Of a DNA stretch of 64,000 nucleotides, positions 24,498 to 32,309 are shown piece after piece (the first letter of the stretch is position 1; every line of letters starts with the position of its first letter). The position numbers were made by a program, and so were the translations under genes. Below the pieces are notes generated by a model. The model did not search any database. It had not been told where the DNA came from and saw only the letters and a program-made list of their open reading frames with translations. The stretch covers positions 45,634 to 109,633 of the forward strand of contig JAQTNV010000004.1 in NCBI GenBank assembly GCA_028713675.1. Direction: 5' to 3'. Source of the stretch: a bacterium. Lineage in GTDB: Bacteria; Desulfobacterota; JAPLJL01.

Positions 24498-25095
24498 AGT
24501 AAACGAAGCCATTCGGGTCCAGAAGGTCCGGTTGATCGGAGCGGAGGGCGAACAGATCGGGATTATCCCGATCCAGGAAGCCCTGAGCATGGCCCGGGAA
24601 AAGGAACTGGATCTGGTCGAGGTGGCCCGGGAGGCCGACCCCCCCGTATGCCGGATCGTGGACTACGGGAAATACAAATACATGCTGAAGAAAAAACAGC
24701 AGGAAACCCGGGGCCGGCACAGCCAGAGCCAGCTGAAAGAGGTTAAGTTCAGGATAAAAATCGGAGAGCACGATTTTAATTTCAAGGTCCAGAACATCCT
24801 GAGATTTCTCGAGGATGGAGACAAGGTCAAGTGCGTGGTCTTTTTCCGGGGACGGGAGATCATCCGGTCGGACATGGGATCTGATATCCTGAAAAAAATT
24901 ATGGAGGAAGTAAAGGATATTGCCACGGTGGATCAGGAGCCCAAGTTCGAGGGGAAGATGATGTGGATGATGCTTTCTCCCAGCTCGCGCCGGCCCCGAG
25001 CCACGGAAACCGATAACAGCACTGGAGGTGAGGATGCCAAAGATCAAGAATCGCCGGGGAGCAGCCAAACGCTTCAAACGGAGCGCCAAGGGTAA
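24481..25095 (+). CDS. infC: translation initiation factor IF-3, non-canonical ATC start
   Basis: Binds the 30S subunit, blocks 50S joining and proofreads start codons. The conserved amino end (RREVRVNEAIRVQKVRLIG) reads back in frame to an ATC at 24481 placed five bases after AAAGGAGG; no ATG, GTG or TTG fits. infC genes are known for rare start codons (AUU in E. coli), which let IF-3 limit its own translation. Both domains are complete (DYGKYKYMLKKKQ linker, FFRGREI). The 204-residue product has a tail of about 35 residues beyond the usual end, and its last 62 bases overlap rpmI in another frame. Confidence 0.93.
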   Translation: MRREVRVNEAIRVQKVRLIGAEGEQIGIIPIQEALSMAREKELDLVEVAREADPPVCRIVDYGKYKYMLKKKQQETRGRHSQSQLKEVKFRIKIGEHDFNFKVQNILRFLEDGDKVKCVVFFRGREIIRSDMGSDILKKIMEEVKDIATVDQEPKFEGKMMWMMLSPSSRRPRATETDNSTGGEDAKDQESPGSSQTLQTERQG

Positions 25096-25231
25096 GATCC
25101 TTCATAAAAAGGCGAATTTAGGCCACTTGCTGGAAGCGAAGAACCGCAAGCGCAAGCGCAGGCTGAAAAAGAAGAACGTTCTGAAGACGGTGGACCGGAA
25201 GGCCCTCAAGCGGCTCCTGCCCAACTGGTAG
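25034..25231 (+). CDS. rpmI: 50S ribosomal protein L35
   Basis: 65 residues, MPKIKNRRGAAKRFK at the start, very basic, standard L35 length. The ATG at 25034 follows GGAGGTGAG. It begins inside the infC tail and is separated from rplT by an unusual 177-base repeat-filled gap. Confidence 0.95.
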   Translation: MPKIKNRRGAAKRFKRSAKGKILHKKANLGHLLEAKNRKRKRRLKKKNVLKTVDRKALKRLLPNW

Positions 25232-25256
25232 GGGATGTGAAGACAATTGGCTGAAT

Positions 25257-25385
25257 GACCAATAACCAAATTCCAATAACCAAATTTGGAAATTGATACT
25301 TGGTTGTTCGGATTTGTTTGGTAATTTGTGTTTGGTTATTGTGATTTGTTTGGTGATTGTGATTTGGTTATTGGGATTTAATGTT
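25257..25385. repeat. heptamer array splitting rpmI from rplT
   Basis: Units CCAATAA, CCAAATT, CCAATAA, CCAAATT give way to the reverse-complement theme (TTTGGTT, ATTGTGA, TTTGGTT, ATTGGGA). The two halves can form a long imperfect hairpin. A related array lies at 36732-36766. Confidence 0.75.
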
Positions 25386-25408
25386 TTAATGGAAGGGGGT
25401 TTCGAGTA

Positions 25409-25759
25409 ATGCCGAGGGTGCGAAAAGCGGTTAAATCAAGGGCGCGCCGGAAGAAAACTCTCAAGGCGGCCAAGGGTTATGTGGGAGGACGGAGCCGGAT
25501 GCTCCGGACGGCCAAGGAAACGGTCAGAAGGGCCCTGCAATACGCCTACCGGGACCGCCGGGCCAAGAAACGGGACATGCGGCGGATTTGGGTGGTCAGG
25601 ATCAGCGCCGCCTCCCGGGCTTTGGGGGTTGCTTACCGGGATTTGGTCCGGGGAATGAAGCTGGCGGGGATTGAGCTCGACCGCAAGGTCCTGGCCGATA
25701 TCGCCGCCAAGGATCCCGCCACCTTCCAGGAAATCGTGCGCCAGAGCAAGTTGTCCTGA
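25409..25759 (+). CDS. rplT: 50S ribosomal protein L20
   Basis: 116 residues with the standard amino end MPRVRKAVKSRARRKK and RAMRR-type rRNA contacts (GRSRMLRTAKETVRRAL). Needed for early 50S assembly. ATG at 25409 follows GGAAGGGGG. In many bacteria L20 represses its own operon through the rpmI-rplT leader RNA; here the preceding gap is repeat DNA, so such control may differ. Confidence 0.96.
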   Translation: MPRVRKAVKSRARRKKTLKAAKGYVGGRSRMLRTAKETVRRALQYAYRDRRAKKRDMRRIWVVRISAASRALGVAYRDLVRGMKLAGIELDRKVLADIAAKDPATFQEIVRQSKLS

Positions 25760-25771
25760 AAAGAGGAATAA

Positions 25772-26788
25772 ATGGACTGGGAGCAGAAGCTCGGAGAACT
25801 TGAATCCCAGGTCACAGAACTCCTGGCCCAGGCCGGAAAAGCCGAAGATTTTCTTCAAATCAAGCAGCGGTTTCTGGGCAAGCAGGGGGAAATCAGCAAC
25901 CTGCTGAAGGGAATTCGCGAGATTCCCCCCGAGTCGCGCCCGGTTTTCGGTCAGAGGGTAAATCAGACCAAGCAGTTGCTGGAGGAACGAATCGCCGAGG
26001 CGGCCCGCCAGGCCGAGAGCGGGCGGGCGCCGGGAAGCGGTGAAACCCTGGATCTCACCCTCCCGGGGGTCTGGAATCCGCCCGGGAGCATTCACCCGAT
26101 TGCCCAGGCCCTGGATGAAATCCGCGAAATCCTCGAGGACCTGGGTTTCCAGATCGCTGAAGGGCCGGAGATCGAAACGGATTATTACAATTTCGAGGCC
26201 CTGAACATTCCCAAGGGCCATCCCGCCCGGGACATGCAGGATTCCTTTTATATTGAGGATGAGATTGTGCTCCGGACCCAGACCTCCCCGGTCCAGATCC
26301 GGATCATGGAGAAGCAAAAGCCCCCGCTCCGGATCTATGCCCCCGGGCACGTTTACCGGCGGGATATGGATGTTTCCCATACCCCGATGTTCCACCAGGT
26401 GGAAGGTTTATGGGTTGACCGGGGAATAACTTTTTCCGACCTGAAGGGGGTATTGATGCTGTTCGCCGAGCAGCTTTTCGGCGAGGGTACCCCGGTGCGC
26501 TTCCGCCCCAGTTTTTTCCCATTTACCGAGCCGAGCGCGGAGATGGATATTGAATGTCATATGTGCCGGGGGAAGGGCTGCCGGGTCTGCGGAAATTCCG
26601 GCTGGCTGGAGATCCTGGGGTCCGGGATGGTCCACCCCGGGTTGTTTCGAAGGGTAGGATATGATCCCGCGGAATTCACCGGTTTTGCCTTCGGCATGGG
26701 CGTGGAGCGGATTGCCATGCTGAAATTCGGCATCAACGATATTCGCCTTTTCTTTGAGAACGATCTTCGCTTTCTTAAACAGTTTTAA
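25772..26788 (+). CDS. pheS: phenylalanyl-tRNA synthetase alpha subunit
   Basis: 338 residues. A coiled-coil amino arm (residues 1-85) is followed by the class II catalytic core: HPIAQALDEIREILEDLGF, the motif 2 region PGHVYRRDMDVSHTPMFHQVEG and motif 3 FGMGVERIAMLKFGI. Forms the alpha2-beta2 enzyme with PheT, whose gene follows after 14 bases. Start ATG at 25772 with AAGAGGAA upstream. Confidence 0.97.
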   Translation: MDWEQKLGELESQVTELLAQAGKAEDFLQIKQRFLGKQGEISNLLKGIREIPPESRPVFGQRVNQTKQLLEERIAEAARQAESGRAPGSGETLDLTLPGVWNPPGSIHPIAQALDEIREILEDLGFQIAEGPEIETDYYNFEALNIPKGHPARDMQDSFYIEDEIVLRTQTSPVQIRIMEKQKPPLRIYAPGHVYRRDMDVSHTPMFHQVEGLWVDRGITFSDLKGVLMLFAEQLFGEGTPVRFRPSFFPFTEPSAEMDIECHMCRGKGCRVCGNSGWLEILGSGMVHPGLFRRVGYDPAEFTGFAFGMGVERIAMLKFGINDIRLFFENDLRFLKQF

Positions 26789-26802
26789 CCCAGGTATTTT
26801 CC

Positions 26803-29232
26803 TTGAAAATAAGTTTAAACATTCTCGGTAAGTTTCTGCCGGATTTAAGCAAACCTCCCGGGGAAATCGCCGAGGCGCTGACGATGGGGGGCCTCGAGGT
26901 CGAGGAAATCATTCCGGTCCGGGCCTATCCCTCCGGAACTACCGGGGTGGTGGTGGCCCAGGTCAACCTGGTGGAGAAGCACCCCCAGGCGGACCGCCTT
27001 TCGGTCTGCGAGGTGAATGACGGTCAGAACCTTCACCGGGTCGTCTGCGGTGCCCCGAACGTCAAGGCGGGAATAAAGTACCCCTTTGCCCGGATCGGGG
27101 CGAAACTTCCCGGCGGGGTTGAAATCAAAAAAGCGAAGATCCGGGGGATCGAATCCAGCGGGATGTTGCTCTCCAAGGCTGAGCTTGGAATCTCTGACGA
27201 TCACAGCGGAATCATGGAGCTTTCATCTGATGCTGAAATTGGCATTGATTTCAATGAATTAGAGAAAGATATTGATGTTATACTTGAAGTAAATGTGACC
27301 CCTAATCGTCCGGATTGCCTGAATCACCTGGGGATTGCCCGAGAACTATCGGTTTTGTCAGGGGTAAATTTTGTTCTTCCGCAGATTAAGCTAAAGGAAG
27401 AGGGACCGGACATCCTGGAATCCGCCCGAGTCGGTATTTTGGCCCCGGGAGCTTGTCCCCGCTACTGCGGCCGGGTGATCAGCGGGGTCAAAATCGGTGA
27501 GTCTCCGGCCTGGCTGAAAGAAGACCTGGGCCGGATCGGCCAGCGCTCGATCAACAATATCGTCGATGCCACCAATTACGTGCTTTTTCTTCTGGGCCAG
27601 CCTCTCCACGCGTTTGATCTGTCCCAGATTCAAGGCCGGGAGATTGTCATCCGGGAAACGCGAGCGGGAGAGAAACTGATCACCATTGATCATGCGGAAA
27701 GGGAGTTGCCTCCGGGGATCCTGGTGATCGCGGACCGGGAAAGGCCGGTCGCCCTGGCCGGGGTGATGGGAGGGGCGGAGACCGAGGTCCGGGACGATAC
27801 CAGTGAGATTTTCCTGGAAAGCGCCTGGTTCAATCCCCTGGCCATCAGGCAGAGTTCGAAAATGATGAAACTTTCGTCGGAATCCTCGCTCCGGTTTGCC
27901 CGGGGGGTGGACCCCGAGGGGGTGCCCCTGGCCCTGGATTACGCGGCCATGCTGATTCTCCAGATAGCCGGGGGGAAAATGGCCCGGGGGATGGTGGATT
28001 CCTATCCCGGGAAAAGGCCGGCCGAGAAGCTTTCGCTCGCGCTGAGCGAGATCAGCCGGGTCCTGGGGAATCCGCCGGTGAAAATCGAGGAAGCGGAACG
28101 GATCTTCAATTCCCTGGGTTTCCAGCCGGAAAAATCACCGGACGGAAGCCTGATCGGCGTGACCGTACCCTCTTTTCGTCATGATTTGAAGGAGCCGGTG
28201 GATTTAATCGAGGAAATCGCCCGGGTTTCCGGCTACGGCAGGATTCCGCCCACCTGGCCCGGGCTTCGGGCGGATCGCCGCAGCTTGAGCGGTTCGGAAA
28301 AGAAAAGCGTCAACCTGGAGAGGAAAGTCAGGGATCTGTTTTCCAGCCAGGGTTTCGCGCAGATTATTACCTATAGCTTTATTTCTCCGGAGGAAAACCA
28401 GATTTTTTCCACGGGCCCGGAGCTCAGGATCGCCAATCCCTTGAGTGACCAGATGGAAGTTATGCGCGGCTCACTTCTCCCGGGCTTGATCAGCACGGTC
28501 GTGCATAACCTGAGAAGGAAATTCAACGATCTGCGTTTTTTCGAGCTGGGCCGGACCTTCCGGCGCGAAGCCGGAAAAGGGACGGAAATCCGGGAAACCA
28601 GCCGGGTGGCGGGGGTGATCGCCCGGGTGGAGCCCCCGGAGGGATGGCGGGGCTGGCTGTCCGGGGAATTCGATCTCTATCACTTTAAAGGGATATTGGA
28701 AAATGTTTTCAGCGGTCTGAACGTGGAAAATCTCAGTTTCCGGGAAAAAACCAGCCAGGGTTTTGAGCCCGGTCTTTCCGGCGCGATAGTTTTGGATTCC
28801 CAGTTTGAGGCGGGCAGGTTCGGCCGGATCGCGGAATCGGTCCGGAAAAAATATGAGATCCACCCGGTGGTTTTCGCTTTTGAATTGGACCTGGATACGC
28901 TGCTTGCGCGGGGAATCCGTCCGAAAAAATTCTCCGCCTTTCCCCGGCATCCGGGGGTGGAGTGGGACATCGCTTTTTTCGTGAATGACTCGGTTACTTA
29001 CGATGAGATCAGAAATGTCATCCTGCAATCGGACTCGAACCTGATCAAGGATGCCAGGCTGATCGATCTTTATCGGGGGAAAGAACAGCTGGCGGCGGGA
29101 AAGAAAAGCATGGCCTTCCGGATTTATTATCTTTCCCCGGACCATACCCTGACCGACGAAGAGGTCCGGGCGGTCCATCGCCTGGTGGCGGAAAACCTCC
29201 GCCAGAAATTTTCCGCCATGATCAGGGAATAA
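26803..29232 (+). CDS. pheT: phenylalanyl-tRNA synthetase beta subunit
   Basis: 809 residues, full length. Visible domains: an EMAP-like tRNA-binding domain (residues 40-150), B3/B4 editing domain, B5 domain, the inactive catalytic-like core and a carboxyl FDX-ACB anticodon domain (FPRHPGVEWDIAFFV). The start is a TTG at 26803 (MKISLNILGKF). A stretch of about 180 bases near 27210-27400 is clearly richer in A/T and A/T-ending codons than the flanks. Confidence 0.96.
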   Translation: MKISLNILGKFLPDLSKPPGEIAEALTMGGLEVEEIIPVRAYPSGTTGVVVAQVNLVEKHPQADRLSVCEVNDGQNLHRVVCGAPNVKAGIKYPFARIGAKLPGGVEIKKAKIRGIESSGMLLSKAELGISDDHSGIMELSSDAEIGIDFNELEKDIDVILEVNVTPNRPDCLNHLGIARELSVLSGVNFVLPQIKLKEEGPDILESARVGILAPGACPRYCGRVISGVKIGESPAWLKEDLGRIGQRSINNIVDATNYVLFLLGQPLHAFDLSQIQGREIVIRETRAGEKLITIDHAERELPPGILVIADRERPVALAGVMGGAETEVRDDTSEIFLESAWFNPLAIRQSSKMMKLSSESSLRFARGVDPEGVPLALDYAAMLILQIAGGKMARGMVDSYPGKRPAEKLSLALSEISRVLGNPPVKIEEAERIFNSLGFQPEKSPDGSLIGVTVPSFRHDLKEPVDLIEEIARVSGYGRIPPTWPGLRADRRSLSGSEKKSVNLERKVRDLFSSQGFAQIITYSFISPEENQIFSTGPELRIANPLSDQMEVMRGSLLPGLISTVVHNLRRKFNDLRFFELGRTFRREAGKGTEIRETSRVAGVIARVEPPEGWRGWLSGEFDLYHFKGILENVFSGLNVENLSFREKTSQGFEPGLSGAIVLDSQFEAGRFGRIAESVRKKYEIHPVVFAFELDLDTLLARGIRPKKFSAFPRHPGVEWDIAFFVNDSVTYDEIRNVILQSDSNLIKDARLIDLYRGKEQLAAGKKSMAFRIYYLSPDHTLTDEEVRAVHRLVAENLRQKFSAMIRE

Positions 29233-29404
29233 AAAATAAGAGCCAGAATTTTTAATCACGGATTGACCTGGGATGAAATTAGAGGTAAATGAATTCATCA
29301 GTTGCGGCTTAAGGAACCTGGAAACCAGACGGTCACGCCGGGATGGTGAAAAATCGGCAAGCCTGTGATAGATTCTAACTGTTAAACCCAGGAAGGGGGC
29401 CGAG

Positions 29405-29686
29405 GTGACGAAAGCGGAGATTGTCGAAAAAGTTTACGAGAAGATCGGGTTTTCCAAGAAGGAAACCGTGGCGATGGTCGATAACGTTTTCGATATCATC
29501 AGGGATACTCTCGCGGGCGGAGAAAAGGTGAAAATCGCCAACTTCGGCAACTTTGAGGTCAAGCAGAAAAAATCGCGGAGGGGGCGGAACCCGCAAACGG
29601 GGCAGGCGATGGAAATTTCGGCCCGGAGGGTGCTTTCGTTTAAGCCCAGCGTTATGCTGAAGCGGGAGCTCAACCGGAGGGCTTAG
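29405..29686 (+). CDS. ihfA: integration host factor alpha / HU family DNA-bending protein
   Basis: 93 residues with the family signature GRNPQTGQAMEISARRVLSFKPS and the dimerising amino helices. The position after pheT matches ihfA of Proteobacteria. It bends DNA at specific sites with a beta partner not in this window. GTG start at 29405; GGAAGGGGG lies upstream. The next gene begins at its stop codon (TAGTG overlap). Confidence 0.93.
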   Translation: MTKAEIVEKVYEKIGFSKKETVAMVDNVFDIIRDTLAGGEKVKIANFGNFEVKQKKSRRGRNPQTGQAMEISARRVLSFKPSVMLKRELNRRA

Positions 29687-30105
29687 TGGCGGCGGAACTG
29701 CCGGATAAATTATATTTCAAAATTGGAGAAGTCAGCCGGATCAGCGGGGTCAAACCCTTTGTGCTTCGATACTGGGAGACGGAATTTTCGGGGTTGTCAC
29801 CCGAACGGAGGGGCTCCAAACAGAGACTGTACCGAAAGGAAGATGTTGAGCTGATCCTCCTGATCAAAAAGATGCTTTACCGGGACAGATTCACGATCGC
29901 GGGAGCGAAGCGGGTTCTGTCCGGGAAGCCGGTGGAAACGGCGCCGGCCGCCGCAGAGGAAGCAAAGGAAGACGAACGGGAGGAAAGCCGGAGAGCGGAT
30001 TTAAGGAAAAAAGACACGGAGCTAAAAACCTATCAGAATTTGTTAAAACAGGTTAGTAAGGAATTGCAGGAATTACGAAAGGTTTTGCAGGCACGAACAA
30101 AATGA
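29686..30105 (+). CDS. MerR-family transcriptional regulator
   Basis: 139 residues. A MerR-type winged helix occupies residues 8-78 (FKIGEVSRISGVKPFVLRYWETEF, then RLYRKEDVELILLIKKMLY). A charged coiled-coil tail (DERHEE-rich, then LLKQVSKELQELRKVL) suggests dimerisation and no effector domain. It is a conserved downstream partner of ihfA in Desulfobacterota. GTG start at 29686 overlapping the ihfA stop by one base, with CCGGAGG upstream. Confidence 0.92.
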   Translation: MAAELPDKLYFKIGEVSRISGVKPFVLRYWETEFSGLSPERRGSKQRLYRKEDVELILLIKKMLYRDRFTIAGAKRVLSGKPVETAPAAAEEAKEDEREESRRADLRKKDTELKTYQNLLKQVSKELQELRKVLQARTK

Positions 30106-30114
30106 AGCGGTAGG

Positions 30115-30191
30115 CGGGGCGTGGCGCAGTCTGGTAGCGTACCTGAATGGGGTTCAGGTGGTCGCCGGTTCGAATCCGGCCGCCCCGACCA
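30115..30191 (+). tRNA. tRNA-Pro (anticodon GGG)
   Basis: Acceptor CGGGGCG/CGCCCCG, anticodon stem CCTGA/TCAGG with loop ATGGGGT (anticodon GGG), T arm GCCGG-TTCGAAT-CCGGC and encoded ACCA. It starts nine bases after the merR stop. Confidence 0.95.
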
Positions 30192-30197
30192 ATTTAA

Positions 30198-30392
30198 AAA
30201 AGTTCAAAGCTCAAGGTTGAAAGTTCATAGGTTCAAAGGAATAGGTGACCAAAGCTGATTTAAATTCTAAAAATAAAAACCCAGAGTAAAAATCATTCAA
30301 GTCCTGACGCAAAATCCATCTTCTTTTTTTCTTTTAATCCGGAAATTTCTGAATTCTGAACCTTTGAGCTTTAAGTTTTGACCTTTGACCTT
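30198..30392. repeat. inverted pair of heptamer arrays before surE
   Basis: A left array (AAAGTTC, AAAGCTC, AAGGTTG, AAAGTTC, with one octamer) and a right array (CTGAATT, CTGAACC, TTTGAGC, TTTAAGT, TTTGACC, TTTGACC) are reverse complements in theme. They flank about 110 bases with no recognisable feature and end just before the surE start. Confidence 0.75.
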
Positions 30393-30398
30393 ATTTAG

Positions 30399-31172
30399 AT
30401 GCCTCCTTTAATCTTAGTTACCAACGATGACGGAATCGATTCCGACGGGATCCGGACCCTGGCGGAGGCCCTTAATCCGCTCGGCAGCGTTTATATTTTC
30501 GCTCCCGACCAGGAAAAAAGCGCGGTCAGCCATTCTCTGACCCTGCACCGGCCGCTGCGGCTGCTGAAAAAATCCGAAAGGATCTTCGCGATCAACGGGA
30601 CCCCGGCGGATTGCGTGAACCTGGGAATCCACTATCTCGGGCGCAAACCGGACCTCCTGGTCTCCGGGATCAACCGCGGCGAGAACCTGGGAGACGATAT
30701 AACTTATTCCGGCACCGTTTTCGGAGCGGTGGAAGGGGCGATTCAGGGAATCAAAAGCTTCGCGGTTTCACAGGCCCGCCCGAATTCGGAAGCCGGAGCT
30801 CATAATCCCGGCGACTGGGATTTCCGGACGGCGGGCCGGGCGGCCGCGAAAATCGCCCGGAAAGTCCTGGAAGATGATATCCTCCCTCCGGGAGCCTTGT
30901 TAAACGTCAATGTCCCGGCCCTGCCGGAAGATAAAATCAACGGCTTTCGAATCACGCGCCAGGGCAAAAAGACCTATCAGGAGGTTGTAGTCGAAAAGAC
31001 CGATCCGCGCGGGGTAAAATATTACTGGATCGGGGCGGACGGTCACGGCCAGATTGATTATGAAAACTCGGATATCCAGGTCGTTCATCAGGGCTATATT
31101 TCAGTTACCCCTCTGACTATTGACCTGACTCATTACCCGCTTTTGGAAAAGTTAAAGCAATGGCAAATATAA
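30399..31172 (+). CDS. surE: 5'/3'-nucleotidase SurE
   Basis: Removes phosphate from nucleoside 5'- and 3'-monophosphates, a survival protein. 257 residues with the metal-binding start LVTNDDGIDSDGI (Asp8, Asp9), the Ser of SAVSHSLTL and the Asn of SGINRGENLGDD, all conserved. ATG at 30399. The next gene (LysM/M23 lipoprotein) overlaps its end by 13 bases, matching the surE-nlpD neighbourhood of many Proteobacteria. Confidence 0.96.
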   Translation: MPPLILVTNDDGIDSDGIRTLAEALNPLGSVYIFAPDQEKSAVSHSLTLHRPLRLLKKSERIFAINGTPADCVNLGIHYLGRKPDLLVSGINRGENLGDDITYSGTVFGAVEGAIQGIKSFAVSQARPNSEAGAHNPGDWDFRTAGRAAAKIARKVLEDDILPPGALLNVNVPALPEDKINGFRITRQGKKTYQEVVVEKTDPRGVKYYWIGADGHGQIDYENSDIQVVHQGYISVTPLTIDLTHYPLLEKLKQWQI

Positions 31173-31945
31173 AAGTTCAAAGTTCAAAGCTCAAAGTTCA
31201 AAGTCGAAAAATCAAAATAAAATATTTTACGCTTTGCTCTCTGCTCTCTGCCCTTTGTTTGTTTTTGATTGCCTGCGGCACCCCTTACGGGGTTTATCAC
31301 CGGGTCAGACCCGGTGAAAATCTTTTCCGGATCTGCAAAACCTACGGGGTCACCCTGCAGGAAGTGGCGGAGATTAATAACATTACCGACGCGAGCCAGA
31401 TCAAAGCCGGTCAGAAAATATTTATTCCGGGAGCGAACGATCAGTTGACGGTAATTCTCCCGGAAGCTTCCCCGGAGAAAGAAAAAGAAGAGAAGGTCGA
31501 GGTGACCTCCATTCCCAGGAAGGAAATCGAGAAACCTGAGAAGTTTGAGAAACCGGACAAAATTCGCTTGCAGAAGGGATTATTCGACTGGCCGGTCCGG
31601 GGAAATATTACTTCTTCCTTCGGGGTGCGCGCAGGCAAAAACCATGACGGGATCGATATTCCGGCCAAATCGGGGACCCCGATCAAGGCCGCGGCGGCGG
31701 GAAAGGTGATTTTCAGCTCCGATGAGATCAGAAGTTATGGCAATCTGATCATTATTAAACATGAGGGCCGTTTTTCCACGGTCTATGCCCATAACCGTAA
31801 AAACCTGGTTAAAGAGGGGGAACTGGTGGAAAAGGGCCAGGTTATTGCCGAAGTGGGGGATACAGGGCGGGCTTCAACGGCCCACCTTCATTTTGAAGTC
31901 CGGGACGGGAAAAAGCCCCGGAACCCGGTATTTTTCCTTCCCTGA
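31160..31945 (+). CDS. nlpD: LysM and M23 peptidase domain lipoprotein (NlpD/EnvC-like)
   Basis: 261 residues. The lipobox LFLIAC puts the lipid on Cys39. A LysM domain (about 46-90, YHRVRPGENLFRICKTYGV) binds peptidoglycan. A charged linker leads to an M23 endopeptidase-like domain (about 145-255) with HDGIDIPAKSG and AHLHFEV. In the first motif the Asp and the second-motif HLH are present, so zinc binding seems possible, unlike degenerate NlpD. The only in-frame ATG near the lipobox is at 31160, inside surE. The leader is unusual: residues 5-16 are encoded by five AAAGTTC-type heptamers and the hydrophobic core by TCTCTGC-type heptamers. Confidence 0.92.
   Translation: MANIKVQSSKLKVQSRKIKIKYFTLCSLLSALCLFLIACGTPYGVYHRVRPGENLFRICKTYGVTLQEVAEINNITDASQIKAGQKIFIPGANDQLTVILPEASPEKEKEEKVEVTSIPRKEIEKPEKFEKPDKIRLQKGLFDWPVRGNITSSFGVRAGKNHDGIDIPAKSGTPIKAAAAGKVIFSSDEIRSYGNLIIIKHEGRFSTVYAHNRKNLVKEGELVEKGQVIAEVGDTGRASTAHLHFEVRDGKKPRNPVFFLP
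31172..31258. repeat. two heptamer arrays inside the nlpD leader sequence
   Basis: First array, beginning at the last base of the surE stop: AAAGTTC, AAAGTTC, AAAGCTC, AAAGTTC, AAAGTCG (31172-31206). Second array: GCTTTGC, TCTCTGC, TCTCTGC, CCTTTGT (31231-31258). The second matches, in reverse complement, the GCAGAGA-type units between korD and korA. Confidence 0.85.
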
Positions 31946-31971
31946 ACAGATAAAAACACATGTCCTTATTC

Positions 31972-32036
31972 TGTCATTCCGCACTTGATGCGGAATCCAG
32001 TTGTTTTTCTGGATCCCCGCTTTCGCGGGGATGACA
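31972..32036. repeat. GTCAT-type double-hairpin element
   Basis: TGTCATTCCGCACTTGATGC at the left and GGGGATGACA at the right. The inner hairpins are ATTCCGCA/TGCGGAAT and CCCCGC/GCGGGG. This is the widely seen 'TGTCATTCCGC...GGAATCCAG' repeat type. It opens a 364-base gene-free stretch (31946-32309) that otherwise holds the GTAGGGG element and the hpt promoter. Confidence 0.8.
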
Positions 32037-32065
32037 GACGAAGGGATTGATTATCGTCGGAGTTG

Positions 32066-32187
32066 GTAGGGGCGGGGTTTACCTGTCCTGAGCCAAGTCG
32101 AAGGATCCCCGCCTGAAGAATCGTTTTTCCGGGAGGGCACGAGGCCCTACCCTACGAAAATCAATAAAATAATCAGCGGTCTTGCCG
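32066..32187. repeat. GTAGGGG-type element with a nested insertion
   Basis: Starts GTAGGGGCGGGGTTTA and continues to CTACCCTACGAAAATCAATAAAAT and CTTGCCG, matching the copy at 56360-56457 base for base over long runs. The difference is about 25 extra bases (CCTGTCCTGAGCCAAGTCGAAGGA) placed inside the first hairpin. Confidence 0.8.
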
Positions 32188-32254
32188 AATGGAGTCTCAT
32201 CAGGGTCTAAGAGAATAAATTCTCTCGCCCTTCAACAATACTTACATCGTGTAT

Positions 32255-32283
32255 TTGAAAACCTTCCGGGATTAGCGTAATTT
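32255..32283 (+). promoter_or_regulatory. promoter of hpt
   Basis: TTGAAA (32255-32260), 17-base spacer, TAATTT (32278-32283), with the start codon at 32310. Confidence 0.5.
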
Positions 32284-32309
32284 ATACCCAAGGCATTATC
32301 GGAGAAAAA

